Below, piece after piece: positions 43,273-55,770 of a DNA stretch of 64,000 bases. The stretch is from the NCBI GenBank assembly GCA_021521415.1, contig JAIQDT010000107.1, forward strand, positions 1,116,001 through 1,180,000, read 5' to 3'. How positions within the stretch are numbered: the stretch's first letter is position 1; the number at the start of each line of letters is the position of its first letter. The position numbers were made by a program, and so were the translations under genes. The notes under the pieces are model-generated. The model saw only the letters and a program-made list of their open reading frames with translations. It made no database searches and was not told where the DNA came from. This DNA is from Bidens hawaiensis (Eukaryota > Streptophyta > Magnoliopsida > Asterales > Asteraceae).

Positions 43273-45699
43273 TGTAACATCCCGAAATTTCTAAAAATAA
43301 TATTTAACGTATTACTCGTTAATGATGGAAAAGTTTACTAGAATTAGTAGAGAATTAAAAAAATAATAAAGATAGGTTAAGCAGGCTAAATAAATGGAAA
43401 TAAATATGGACCAAAAACGAAAAGATAGGCCTTGGGTCCATGGGCTTAAAGGAGTATAACTACCCCTTAAACCCTAATCCTTTCCATTTTTATCCATCTC
43501 TATAGCATAGCCTACAACATCAAAAACACACACAAACACATTCCTACATCCCGAGCCAAAATCCGAAAGTGGAAACCCGAATCCGTTGGTGCTAGAACGT
43601 TGTGACGAACCAAACCAACATCAATACTACATCGTGTTCGTAGATCGACTTGTTAAGGTACATTTATAACGAGATATTGTTTATTTAAGTTCGGATTCAT
43701 TTATTAATCATTAGATCTGTTTGAGTATGGTAAAAACGTATCAAACGTGATGATTCCTATTAAAATCCGTTAACATATGATAGGGAAATTGATACAATGA
43801 TGAACCGTATATGAGTATCTTTAAATCGCACCATTTAAAACGAGATGTTTAAGTATTTGTACGGTCGGGGTTTGTAGGCGCTGGTTAGACGAATCAATGA
43901 TACCAAAATCATGTTGTTTCGTTAATAATCAAAGGTTTATTGCAGATATGAAATATGTTGACCAGTTCGTGTTCTTGACGATTTTGACTTTGACCGAGAG
44001 TCAAATTCTGGATAAGAACATACGCTAATTCGTTATGATAAACGAATCATATCAATCGTTATGGGCCCAATTCGTTAAGATAACGAATCAGGTGATTCGC
44101 TACTCACCGGTTCGTTATGCTAAGATAACGAATCAGGTGATTCGTTACTCACCAATTCGTTATGTTAAGATAACGAATCAGGTGATTCGTTATTCACTAG
44201 TTCGCTATGTTCAGATAACGAATCAGGCCCTGTTCTGATAACGAATTAGGCCACGAATCAGGCTATGTTCAGAAAACGAATTAGGCTTAATTCGTTATAG
44301 CGAATGAGTGGGTGAAGTAGATAATAATTTAAAAATCCTAATGGAAAATGTGTTATAGATAATAACTTAACCCCAGCCAGGGGCTCTGCCCCTTGGACTC
44401 CACTAGGGGCTGCCACCCCTAGAACCTTGCTGCAAGGGGCGCTGCCCCCGGACCCCTGTTTGTGGAGGGTTATAATTAAATTAGAATTTTGATATGGATA
44501 GTGATAGTAATTAATACACGTAATTGTTATACAGTTAGCCGTGCCCAACTAAAAAAGGGGATAACCATTAACGGTGAATGTAACCGAGCTCAGGTGAGTT
44601 TCTAGCCCCATTTCCTTGTCATGTTTTTGGGGCTGTGTGCATACTCAATGTGAACGTTAATACACTTACCTTAAATGGTAAGTGTATGCTATGATGAATT
44701 AGGTGATAGTATGTATGAATGTTATGAATGAATTCTTGTCGGTGCGTGAACGATCTTCGGATATTTCACGTATCGTCAAGGATTATGGATGTTAGATGAA
44801 TGATGTGAAGAACGCCTAGAGTGTTCGCATGCTACCATTTATTAGCGTATATGTGAGGTATGTGTAAGCAGGTACATGAAAGGTATGTGAGATCTACGTC
44901 CGACATAGTAAGTTATGATGGAAAATCCCTATAAACTACTATGGGACCTAGACTCGATATGTGATAGTGTAAATAAGGACTGTGAACCTTATTAGCGTTC
45001 CTTATATGGATATTATATAACTGAGCATGCACTCCTTCTATGGGGTACCTTCTACGGAAAACGTATATGGTTCCTTCTATTGATCTGGTATAGAGTTCCT
45101 TCTATGGATAAAGTATAGTGGTCCTTTTATGGAAAGTATATAGGGTCCCTTCTATGGGTAACGTTAAGGATCCTTCTATGGATAATATCTAGGGATCCTT
45201 TTATGGATAGTTTATATAGACCCTTCTATGGGTGATTCAAGTTGTTACTTCTAAGAATGATAGTAATTGTACTTATAATAGATATTATGCAATGGTCTTC
45301 TTATGGATAATTATAAAGGGTCAGAAATGAAGTCCGGTTAAGTAGGAATATGTATCTCTAGATACGTATACGTGAATGTATGAGAACATATTGTATTTTC
45401 CTGATTAACTAGAACTCACTCAGCATAGCTGACTTTTGGTATGCAAGCAGGTAATTATGTTTAACAAGCTGGCCGAGGATGACACATGGCATGGATTGAA
45501 TGGCTGGCAACTGAAGATGGAAGAAATGATGTTTTAAATATGATGTTGTATATTATGTTTTAAAGAAAAGATCGAATGTTTTGTATCAAATGAGTAAAGT
45601 TAACGTTTCCGCGAAAGTTTTAATAAACTCTGATTTGTAGAGCTGTGTTCATGAGTAAATCCAACGTCCAAAGTAGGGCACCGGGAGAGGGGCCTTACA
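43273..45699 (+). mobile_element. Solo LTR B2, target duplication GAACA
   Basis: TGTAACATCCCG...GGGGCCTTACA, flanked by perfect GAACA copies (43268-43272, 45700-45704). It is collinear with B1 and uninterrupted, so it serves as the reference for that family (2427 bp). It holds TAACGAAT/ATTCGTTA units at about 44030-44300 with a ~60-base period, and a CCTTCTATGG-type array at about 45030-45240 where B1 has a different array. No gene. Since each B copy has its own duplication, B1 and B2 are separate solo LTRs, not a pair. Confidence 0.9.
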
Positions 45700-45704
45700 G
45701 AACA

Positions 45705-46578
45705 GATCTGGGTTCATTGATTAATTGGGTTACAACCTCAAATTGATTGTTCAAATAGGGTAGTTGACATGACGAAAGTTAAAAACGCATTTGATTAATC
45801 GATAGATGTTTCACATCAGTTTGTTTAAATGTTGACTGTTCAGTTATGCGTATGTGACTTATACGTCGTATAAGTCATTTTTTGACATATACGGGTATAA
45901 GGTTAATGACATATACACCATATAAGTCAATTTTTGACATATATGGATGTTGTTGCTGAATTTTGGAAGAATGCAAAGGATTGTGGTTCTGGAATCAAAT
46001 CAATGGTATAAGGAAAGGAGATTATGGTGTTAGAGAAGGTGATCAGAAAGATTTTAGAGTTTAGAGATGTTGAAACAGATCCAGATACTTTGGATGAAAG
46101 ACTTATTAAAGGTTGTTTGTGTAGAATGGGATCTCAAAACGATATTAACAAAGGGCCTTATCTGAAGACGGGTTTGTCAATACCGTACAAGTTTTTAGTG
46201 CATGTTGTTGTACAATGTTTGGGGGCGGGAAATGTGGTCATGAGGAGATATTAGACTATCAGATGTGCATTATCGCAGCTTTGTGTTTGAACTTAAATTT
46301 TTATTTTTCAAAGGTGATTTTCGACAACATAAAACATTACTTCGGAAAAGAGAAGTGGTTGACGTACCCCCGATTTATACAGTTGATCGTTGAAGATTAG
46401 TTTCCAGGAGTTAATAAGATTGGTGACACAATACATTTGTCACATATGGCGGGGAATAACTGTGCTAAACTGGCTTCATACAAAGCAAAGGATGAAGAAT
46501 ATATTCCTAAAATTCGTGTTTATTTGGTCATTTGAAGAATGATGATTATGTTGCACTGGAGGGAAATCATGGGTGAGT
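45705..46578 (+). pseudogene. Env-like ORF, second copy (E2), 3' truncated
   Basis: Divergent relative of 18056-18500. Open pieces at 46024-46254 (VIRKILEFRDVETDPDTLDE.., LSIPYKFLVHVVVQC) and, after a 1-base shift at about 46225, 46215-46400 (CIIAALCLNLNFYFSKVIFDN, WLTYPRFIQLIVED). Decayed continuation to about 46575 includes LSHMAGNNCAKLASYKAKDE. The region from about 45705 to 46020 is leader-like, with ATATACG phrases. The rest was lost where the CACTA element begins. Confidence 0.65.
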
Positions 46579-47837
46579 GGAGATTAAATTCTAAAGAAAA
46601 AGCCAAGGCAGCCGGGCATGAGGTTTCGCCTCTACTTGGCTTTGAGGTTTCGCCTCACATTAACCCTTCACTAGTTATGATGATAATATTTTAACAATTT
46701 TAGGTTCAAAAAGTTAGAGCCGAAATGAAAAAAAGAACTAGAAAATGAAAGGAAGTCAAGAAACGAGTTGGAAGAACGAGTGCAACGAAAGGAACAAATG
46801 GAAAAAGAACTTAAGAAAAATGAAGAAAGAAGGCAAAAACAATTAGATGAGTTTATGAGAAATTTTGAGGTCGGTAGTAATTAGTAGTAGTTTCAAATAT
46901 TTTGAATTTATAACTTATTAGTGAAGGTTTGGTAATGGAAACCCGTTTTGAATTTATGTTATTGGGTTTGTTAAACTTATGAAAAAACGTTTTTTGAATT
47001 TTTGCTAATGTGTTTAATTACATTTATAAAGTTATGCTTTAAAATATTTATATTAATCATTGTTAGCAGGTTGTAAATATGATTTTTTATAATAGCCACA
47101 CTTTATATTACAAAAGCATTATGTGTGACCAACGGTAAGACAATGGCCACACCACAAACTACAAAAGAGTGGTTGAGTGGCAAGTTCACATTATTAGCCA
47201 CATTGACAATAACCTCCAGTGTCTATCTTATATGATTAGCCACACAATACATCATTATGTGTGACAAAAAGTTTGACAGTAGCCACACTTTAAATTACGA
47301 AAAGCATTATGTGTGACAAACGGTAAAACAATAGCTACACTATAATCTACAAAGGAGTGTTTGAGTGGCAAGTAAACATTTTTAGCCACATTTAATATAA
47401 CATCCCGTTTCTATATGATATAATTTGTCACACTATTATTAAATTCTAATGGCCATTGCTTTGCTAAAGCCAAACGGTATAGGTCACAATGCTCACTTAC
47501 CACAACCCTACTGGCCACATTATTATAAAATTCATGTAGCTGAAACATGAATTCATGTGGCTCTATATTTGCAATGGTCACACCTAGTAAATAGTTATGT
47601 GGCCATTTTCTAACGTTTAGCCACACTTATTGGAGAGGCTTCTTGATGGCCAGCAACTAATGTTGCTACCCTTTAGCCACAATTATAACCACATAAGGCC
47701 ACTAAAAACTGTGTGTGGCCATATCATACCTACGATGTCGCGACCTTTGGTCACACATGACCTGAACCAGACGTGTGTGGCTAAAGGCCTACGGCCACAC
47801 TTTTTTCGTGTGACCAAAGGTCATTTTTCATGTAGTG
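46579..47837 (+). mobile_element. CACTA (En/Spm) element, right end
   Basis: On the minus strand the right terminus reads CACTACATGAAAAATGACC from 47837, the CACTA hallmark; TTA follows (47838-47840) as the likely 3-bp target duplication. The last ~750 bases are packed with GCCACA/TGTGGC motifs in both orientations, the subterminal repeats that bind CACTA transposase. The left part keeps a coding remnant. The left terminus is missing; the boundary at 46579 is approximate. Confidence 0.85.
46705..46884 (+). pseudogene. CACTA coding remnant: coiled-coil exon
   Basis: After a TTTTAACAATTTTAG acceptor-like site, this Lys/Glu/Arg-rich stretch reads as a long helix, ending KKNEERRQKQLDEFMRNFE and a stop (TAG, 46882-46884). 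An internal shift breaks it. Such a charged tail is typical of the C-terminus of the plant Ptta/En/Spm transposase family (PF03004); with only this tail, the assignment rests mainly on the CACTA terminus beside it. Confidence 0.5.
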
Positions 47838-47840
47838 TTA

Positions 47841-48502
47841 TTTAATCAATAATGAAACTATATTATTATTTATAACTATTATAAATAATAATTCCGTCAT
47901 AACTATATTCTTCATTTACCGGTTAAACAATTTAAGCGGATTTTAGTTCGTTGCTCAAGGTGTAACTCTCATGGGCCATAACTTAGTCGACCGCATTAAA
48001 TTAACCGAACTGCTTCACTATTTCAAACAATATGTACATTATCGTTTTACATATATGACCATGTACAATTGTACACACTATGTAAGTGAGAAGCAAATAA
48101 ACATTTACATATGTGTATACATTATGTAACTCGCTACACTATAAGCAAGAAGGAGGCAAAACCAGAGGACTCAGAAGGTTCTGTGACGATTGAGGACGAT
48201 AATCGATGGACCGAATCAACCTGCAACCACATAAATTAAGTCAGGAGTCTTGTGATAGAATATACGCAATAGCATCCCCATGGATCCAGATCATCACTTT
48301 CCAAGTAACCCGAACCTTATGTTTATGTTTCCTGTGTGTGTCTTATGTTTTAATCTTTCTATGGCTGGCTAATCATTTTATAACCGGTATGTTTGATGTG
48401 ATTGTTTAATTAAATAGTTTGTTGTCATGAATTTATGATGTGTATGAGTCGAATGTTAAGTATTGATTTCTTGGTTTGTTTATGTTGGTAGTTTCTATCT
48501 TT

Positions 48503-48575
<73 letters not shown>

Positions 48576-50023
48576 ATCTTTAACCTGCAGCTTGAAACCT
48601 AACCAGTAATAGATAAAAAAATCAAAGAACTAGTAAAACATGTGGGCTAACTACGAGAAAGATTTGAATAAAAAAGGATATGAAAACTAGTTAGGATTTT
48701 TTTAATTTTTTCCAGTTAACTATGTGTTATTAGCTAGATCATAAAACGCTAGCTATCCCGCTGAAAAATCAAGAGTCGTACATTGGTAATAGTATGGTTG
48801 AGAAATCTTGGGTCATAACGAATTGGTAATATATAAACTAGCTTCTTTTGTTTGGTTGGTCCGTGTATGCCCATAGCAGAGGTCTTCTAAATAGATGTGA
48901 TTAACCTTAATCGGCTGTAGTCTTTTACAACTTCACACGTGTTTTCAATAAAATACCTTTGAACAATTTTATAGTAAATTCATCCAAAACATTTCATAAA
49001 CTGAGAGGATTCGAAAGTTTAATTGGTTATCCTCAAATCGTTTGTCTCCTAAAGTTTAGTTTGTTTTTTAAGTCTTTTTATGTTTTAATTTTTAAAAGAC
49101 ATTTGTTATAATCAAAACTAAAAACTACTAGGATAGTTGATAATTAGGGTTTAAGTTGAATAGATATTGTGTCTACAAGTTGATATACGGTAATTTACCT
49201 GCACTATACTATACTTAGTTACTTAAGATATATATGCTTGCATGTTAATGTGTGTAGTTTAGTATTTGTTGGTCTTTAACCGTTTAAAACTAGTTTGTGC
49301 ATTATTATATTATATGTTACTATTCAAGCATGTCACGTCTCGTATACATAATGATAAAAATATCACATTAGATGTACATCCGTAGGTAAGAGTTTCACAT
49401 CTTACAAACCATTCGAATAGGTAAAGTTGAACACACTTTGTTACAATTCCTATATTCTTTTTTACTGTACATTTCTTGAAATTGATTTTATTAAACGAAC
49501 TTGTTTTTGTGAATTCACAAATGATTAAGTTTGACTATAATTCCTACATGTGTTGCTAGTGATATTTAAAAGTTGTAATAGAGTGTTGGCCATGTATAGA
49601 ATGAAACCCCTTTTAAGGTAAGAACACCTGTGAAAACCCTATCTAATGTCGTTTTTTCTTTTTTTTTTTGTTTACTTTTACATATGTAATATTTTTTTAT
49701 TACATTTAATACAAAAATCAAAAAATAAAAAAAAATTGTTTCGTATTTTCTTTACATATTTAACTGTTAAACATATTTTTTAGGAGAGAGAAAATGTAAC
49801 TTTACTTTTATATTTTTTACTAAATTTAACTGTGATTCAAAAATTTAAAATTTTAATTAAATATATGTGATTAAAAATGTGTGTAGAATTTTTTCTCAAC
49901 TTAATTATATTTTTGTTTTATCATAACTACCAGAGTGTTTTTGGAACATGTTTAGCGTGAAGTACAATTTGACCATAGATGCAGTACATATTGACAGAAG
50001 GTTTTTGAGTGATTAAAGAGGTG
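47841..50023. other. AT-rich stretch without a recognisable gene
   Basis: Contains a TA microsatellite (48510-48573) and poly-A/T-rich sequence near 49650-49900. A 67-residue ORF at 48206-48409 with a hydrophobic middle (LCLCFLCVSYVLIFLWLA) is the only candidate; I see no support for it. Nothing else supportable. Confidence 0.5.
48510..48573. repeat. TA microsatellite
   Basis: About 32 uninterrupted TA dinucleotides following a short CA run (CACACACA). Confidence 0.97.
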
Positions 50024-50318
50024 TTAGAACACCCGTAATGGGTGCGTTATGGCTAGCTTTGAGGACGAAAACGCGGGGGGTACACCGCCCCCCCCCCCCC
50101 TGCGTTATGGTGAACTTGAAATGGCAAGCGTTGTATATACAACGCGGAGAATGGCACAAAATCCAAGGTGACCGTTTGAAAAATGACCGTTGGAAAATTA
50201 AAAAAAATATATATATTTTCTATATATTAAACCATTTCATCCCCAATCAAACCTCATTAAATTTATAAAAATTCTCTTTCAACTCTATAAAAATTCCTTT
50301 ACACCAAATTCACTATAT

Positions 50319-51818
50319 ATGGATCCTCAATCTATATATAAACAGTTTTTCGGGCCCGACCAACAAGCCGAGGACGTGGAGGAGGAACGGGCGGTTACGA
50401 GTGCGATTATGCTCGCGACACAGTATATGAGTTCCGTTACGGGTGCGATTAGCTCTCCACCCCCCGTTTCAACAAGAGTATATATCGAACGAGATCGTGC
50501 CGAAGCCAACAACCGGTTGATGGCGGATTACTTCTGCGACACGCCGAGATACAAGAACCCGAAGACCTTTAGGCGTCGTTTTCGGATGTCTAAAAATTTA
50601 TTTATGCGCATCACCAATGATTTGGAGCGTGAGTTTGATTACTTTAAGCAAAAGCCTGACGCTCGAGGGACGCTAGGATTCACGGCTATTCAGAAGGTTA
50701 CGTCAGCCGTGCGCGTGCTCGCCTACGGAAACACGACCGACATCAACGACGAGTATTTAAAGATGGCCGAAAAAACAACTCGGGACACCTTGGAGTATTT
50801 TTGTTACGGTACGTTTTGTTTTTTTTTTAAATAGTTTATCGCTTGTTTACTGTGATCATTTATTTTATAAAAAATTTTGTAAAATATAGGAATATTTAAA
50901 CTATATGGACCACATTATCTGAGAGAGCCCAACGTTAACGATCTACAACATCTTTACGAGGCACATACAAGGGTACATGGTTTCCCCGGCATGATAGGAA
51001 GTGTAGATTGCATACATTGGGAATGGGCTAATTGTCCAACTGCGTGGCGAGGTCAATTCACACGAGGTGACCAAAAGGGACCAACGGTCAGCCTTCAAGC
51101 GATCGCTTCATACGACCTTTGGATTTGGTCGGCATTCTTTGGTGTTCCCGGTTCCAACAATGACATAACCGTCTTAGAGCAGTCTCCTGTGATGGAGAGT
51201 TACATATCTGGGACCGTTCCCGTCGCTTCGTTTTGGACTAACGATAACTTCTACAATCATGGGTACTATTTGGGTGATGGAATATATCCAGAGTTCGCGA
51301 TAATTGTTAAAACATTCAGAGACCCGATGGATGAAAAAAGACAGTATTTTAAGAAAGTGCAAGAGTCTGCGAGAAAGGATATCGAGAGGTGTTTTGGTGT
51401 TCTTCAACGACGATGGAATTATGTTAAAAATCCTTGTCGTCTGTGGTCTTTAGAAAGAATGAGATGTGCTATGTATGCGTGTATCATAATGCATAACATG
51501 ATCATCGAGGACGAGGGAAGAGCAATATGTCCAACTTTCATACCGGACCCGGATCCACCACGGACTCCGGCAAGTATGGAGCAACGACTCGAAAACTCGG
51601 ATTCCGTGCGGTCAAGAGAGATACATAGCGCACTAAAGGAGGATTTGGTCCAACATCTTTGGATGTATCGGCCTCTGCCTGGTGAAAACGATGAGGAGGA
51701 CGAGGATGACGACGATGATGAAGACAACGACGACGATAAAAACGACGATGAGGACGATGAGGAGGACGAGGACGAGGACGAAGAGGGTGAAGACGACGAC
51801 GACGACAACGACGAATAG
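50319..51818 (+). CDS. PIF/Harbinger-type DDE transposase/nuclease, two exons
   Basis: Exon 1 is 50319-50808 and exon 2 is 50890-51818, with an 81-bp GT-AG intron (50809-50889) in phase 1; together they give 472 residues. The family is recognisable from IGSVDCIHWEW (D203), GVPGSNNDI (D255) with LGDGIYP downstream, and ARKDIERCFGVLQRRW (E329), a complete DDE set, plus the IIMHNMIIEDE region. The N-terminal part (NPKTFRRRFRMSKNLFMRI) is the usual DNA-binding helix region. The last ~40 residues are almost pure Asp/Glu, which is unusual. No stop or frameshift, so it could be active, or usable in trans. A TATA-like TATATATTTTC lies about 110 bases upstream. ALP1-type domesticated relatives exist in plants, but the flanking TIRs and TSD argue for a transposon. 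Confidence 0.92.
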
Positions 51819-51916
51819 TTTTTTTTATTTTTTCTTGTAATATTTATTTAATAAAATATTATTGTTATTTGATTATTCTTATTAAAAATTTAAAAAAAAA
51901 ACAAAAAGTGTAAAAG

Positions 51917-52056
51917 TGACTGGGCGCCACGTGGCGCATAACCCCTGGATGTGGAGAGTTATGACTACAACCTGTTTTTGTACAAAACCATAACTCTGAC
52001 TGGGCGCCACGTGACGCATAACCCCTGTATGTGGAGCTTTACGACTACACATGGTC
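51917..52056 (+). repeat. Direct duplication at the right end of the Harbinger element
   Basis: Two copies of about 60 bases with a period of 80 (starting 51917 and 51997). Each begins TGACTGGGCGCCACGTG, includes CGCATAACCCCTG.ATGTGGAG and ends near ACGACTACA/ATGACTACA. They may be subterminal transposase-binding repeats; the left end has GTGCGTTATGG-type phrases in the opposite orientation. Confidence 0.8.
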
Positions 52057-52139
52057 TTAGAAAAGATGTAGGATAAGGGTATCTTTTAGAGACTTAAATG
52101 AACATGGGGATTGTCATCACATAATGATCTGTTGGTTGA

Positions 52140-52972
52140 TTTTTAAGAGAAAATTCTTAAAATAATCTTTTAAAAGTAAGAGATTTAAAATTTTTCTTTC
52201 AAAATCATTTTTCCACATTTGTCCTTCTTCTAATGTATCGACGGCAATGTGTTAGGAGTCCCGTCAACGAGTTAATTAACATATAATCAACGATGTGTTA
52301 GGCCTTCAAACACATAGACAACGATATGTTAGGCTTCCAAACACACAGTACAAGATGTGTTTAGCCCTTTGTTTGTTTTTTTAATATTATATTATCATAA
52401 TTAGCTTTACTTGTATTTGGCTTTCTTTTATAACATTTAATATATAAGGTTTTATATAATTTCAAGTGTACCGTTGAGACATGTTTTTTTATCTACGGAC
52501 ATATAGACTTACTCAAAACCGAGCGGTGTTAAATTAATATCGAAATGTTCAATAAAATTTGACCCGACATGGTTTAAAAAATATTTTATGTCAACATCTA
52601 GATAAAAAAAAACACATCTCAACGGTAAATTCGAACTTATACAAAACTTTATATATTAAACATTATACAAGAAAACCAAATATAAGTAAAATTAGTTATA
52701 ATAATATAATATTGAAAAAAATAAACAATTAACTTAGCACATCTATGACCCTATGTTTGGATGGTTAACACATATTTGACTATGTATTTGGAGGTCTAAC
52801 ACATCGTTCACTATGTGTTTGAAAGTCTAACATATTGTTTACTATGTTTTAGCTAACTCGTTGACAGCAACGTACTAGAAGAAGGACAAATCTGAAAAAT
52901 CAATTTTAAGAAGATAAATTTGAAATCTGTTATCAATTATAGATTATTTTGAAATTTTCTCTTTTTTAATGC
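52140..52972. repeat. Long inverted-repeat (foldback) element 1
   Basis: Left arm about 52140-52500 and right arm about 52595-52970 are inverted copies over roughly 350 bases with moderate divergence. Shared landmarks include TTTGTCCTTCTTCTA, GTCAACGAGTTA and AACACATAG on one strand. The loop is about 95 bases. No ORF. The ends (AAGAGAAAATT) resemble Mutator-type or MITE termini, but I find no target duplication. Confidence 0.8.
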
Positions 52973-54090
52973 TTTTAAGAGAGACAAGAACATGATCCAG
53001 GCTTTTCAAATATCTTTAGAACAAACAATGGGAATAACAATCTCCTTGAGACAAGGGAGTAAGGAACTTCTCTTCTTCCAATGCAACCATTGATTTTCTC
53101 ACTGATTAATTACTTTAATATTATAACAAACAAAAAGATTTTATTGAGCAGGTATTTGCTGACTTTCTCATCAAACATTTGTGGCAAATTAACGGAAACG
53201 TAAACCTAAAATTTCGTGAGTATGAGATGTGCATCAATCTACTTACTTGAAACATTCGTACTCACTTGCCGAATTATACATATAAACATTTTCTTTATAT
53301 TTTATTTTGTCTGGCTACATAAGTAATTTTCTAATTCACTAATACAGTTTTCCACATTTCAATTTTTTTGACTAATAAAATTATATATAAACAAAAATAT
53401 TTAAAGATATATTTAAACATCTCAGTAGTTAATTTAACATAATAGGCATACCTTTTATACCGCGGATTCTCAATCACTGGGGCATGGTTAACCGAAAATG
53501 AGGTATTTGAATCCCTCACCCTTAATCTTGAGTCTATATAATATGACTATAATTAATTAATTATATATATTGCTAACCACGTTGGTAACTGTTTGTGATT
53601 TTAGTTGAAAATTAGCTTAGACTAGTGATAGAACTTTGAATATTAGTACAATTCTTCTTGGCGAAATCAAATCACTCAATTTTTTTGTATATCCTGAAGC
53701 ATTTCTAATAAGTTAAAAGAGTTGTCTATGGTAATCTAGCTAAAATAAAAGGTATTATTATCATTGTTATTGTTGTTATCATTAAAATTATAGTTCAATT
53801 TATGTTTTGTATACCATTAATATGTTGTCTAAAGAATTTCTCAAGAACATAAATTAAGAAAACAAGTGGGTGATGATTATGATTGGGTTTATAATAATAT
53901 ATAGCTAATTGCCCATGAGGAGCTGACAACGCTTTTGTTAATAAAGTTATAATTATATCCACATCGTATGTCTCATCACACAGAAACTTCATATGATTTT
54001 CTAATTAATGTAAAAGAAGGTTTCGGATGATATAATGTTATGTTACGATATAGATTTATATAGATTAAGCAAAAGTAGGATTTGAATAAT
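52973..54090. other. No recognisable feature
   Basis: AT-rich DNA. I see no gene, terminal repeat or coding remnant. ORFs in it are short and lack coding character. Confidence 0.5.
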
Positions 54091-54097
54091 ATTAACT

Positions 54098-55192
54098 AGA
54101 CAAAATGGAAAAGCTTATCATTTATGTTTGCACGGTTTTTCAATGAACGTCATTTAGCAAACTTAATAACAGAAAACATCATTTATATTTAAAAATTCTA
54201 TCACGTTTTGTCCTTTAATGCTAACCCAGTTAAATTTTCTTGTTAAATCTGGTCATGTGCAAGAGTTTTGTAAATTTATACATTTATTTATTTAATAATT
54301 AATATAAAAACATAAATATATTCAAAATAAAGACTCCCTCTCTCTCTCTCTCTCATCTCCTTCTTCCTTCTTAAACTCGTCAACTTCATCCTCATCTCCG
54401 GCAACCACTACTTCTCCGGCAACCACCCCCCACCTGCACCACCCAACCCAACACCAGCACAAACCGACTGATAATGTCGACGACCACCACTGTTTCCCAA
54501 CCCTAAACTGTAACCCTAGCCGCTGCATCACAACCTCCATCATCAACCACCAACTAACACCATCAGCCTTGAATCACAACGTCAGCAGTTACATCACAAC
54601 CTTAGATGAACCCAACCAAAGAATCAAAGAGAGGGTAAGTATTTAATTCATTGATTTCCGCAACCAAGTCTTTGTTTCTACTGCTTAATTGATTAGAACA
54701 AAACCCTAGAACTTGAATCCGATATTGAAGGTTTTAATATGTGTTAACCCTAACTTTGAATTGAACCCCTAGGTGGATTCTACTTGCTACAACTTGTAGT
54801 GGTGGTGACGTGGTCAGCCAGCGATGGTCAGGGTGGCCAAATTTAATGGTAGTTGAAGATTAGGGGTTTTTTTGGGGGACATATTAGATGGAGATGAGGA
54901 TGAAGTTGATGGGTTGAAGAAGGAGTGGAGAGAGAGAGAATTTTTGTTTTAAATATCTTTATGTTTTTATATTAATTATTAAATAAATAAATATATAAAT
55001 TTACAAAACTATCCTCATGTGCAAGGCACATGACCAGATTTAACAAGAAAATTTAACTGAGTTAGCATCAAATTAAGAACAAAACGCGATAGAGCTTTTA
55101 AATATAAAGGATATTTTATGTTATTATGTTTGCTAAATGACGTCCATTAAAAAACCTTGCGAACATAAAAGACGTGTTTTGCCATTTTGTCT
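54098..55192. mobile_element. Long inverted-repeat (foldback) element 2, target duplication ATTAACT
   Basis: Arms of about 255 bases (54098-54352; 54935-55192), starting AGACAAAATGG and ending CCATTTTGTCT, flanked by ATTAACT on both sides (54091-54097, 55193-55199). Shared arm landmarks: CGTCATTTAGCAAAC, TTAAATTTTCTTGTTAA and TCTGGTCATGTGC. The ~580-base middle has CT- and GA-repeat edges and a CCACC-rich stretch, but no clear gene. A 7-bp duplication does not identify the superfamily; Mutator-like elements make 8-10 bp. Confidence 0.8.
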
Positions 55193-55252
55193 ATTAACTA
55201 TTGACAAATAGTAAATAACAGTTTTAACTAACGAAATACTTCTTGGCAGTCC

Positions 55253-55770
55253 CATATTTAACATATTTGTTGTCAATGATCTGTGACTAACAAAACCCTA
55301 ACACCGTAAGCTGTCGATCGCCGAAAAAACGGGAAAACATTTTGGCCGGAAAACTCAATATTTTTTTATATCGTCAGAAAACTCCACCTGAACACCACCG
55401 CCACTTGAGCACAACCACTAACCACAACCCCACTGCTGACCACCACAACCTGAACACCACCACCACCACCCATCACTAACAACCACCATCGCAAACACCC
55501 ACTACCTGAACACCACCACCAAGTGGGTCACCATCACCACTTCGACGATGGTTCTAAGGTTCTGGCGACTTCAATAAGTAGGGATTTTACTAAGAAAAAA
55601 AAGGTTATTAAAAGTCTAATCTAAGGTTACAAAAAAGTTTGGGGTGAAGATGCTGAGTTATCCGGTCGAAAAAGAGTTTTTCCGGCCAAAAATGTTTACC
55701 GGCGACTGACGAATAACGACATTAAGAATATATTAGTCACGGATAATTGGAAGCAAATATGTTAAAATAT
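55253..55770. repeat. Inverted-repeat element 3
   Basis: Arms of about 105 bases (55253-55356; 55669-55770), beginning ATATTTAACATATTTG on one side and matching it inverted on the other; TGACTAA, GTCGATCGCCG-like and TTTGGCCGGAAAA landmarks are shared. The middle is ACC/CAC-rich. Exact ends and target duplication are not resolved. Confidence 0.7.

Larger units (their letters stand above)
50027..52056 (+). mobile_element. PIF/Harbinger DNA transposon, apparently complete
   Basis: TTA target duplications at 50024-50026 and 52057-52059. The ends are imperfect inverted repeats: GAACACCCGTAATGG on the left, GACCATGTGTAGTCG on the right (minus strand), about 9 of 15 matching. 2030 bp, containing only a transposase gene; the Myb-like second gene of canonical autonomous elements is not here. 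A run of 13 C lies at 50088-50100 and an 80-bp-period duplication near the right end. Confidence 0.8.

Noticed and set aside
19797..45699. B1 and B2 as the two LTRs of one large element
   Set aside because: Each has its own perfect and different 5-bp target duplication (AATCG; GAACA), so both are independent solo LTRs.
48206..48409. 67-residue ORF with a hydrophobic middle as a small membrane protein gene
   Set aside because: Short, no family resemblance, no promoter or splice signals, AT-rich setting; chance ORF is more likely.
51419..51808. Minus-strand poly-Ser ORF opposite the Harbinger transposase
   Set aside because: Mirror image of the Asp/Glu codons (GAC/GAG/GAT) of the acidic tail; low-complexity shadow.
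50319..51818. Transposase as a domesticated host gene (ALP1/HARBI1-like)
   Set aside because: It lies within inverted terminal repeats and a TTA duplication, as expected of a transposon; domestication would need evidence from synteny.
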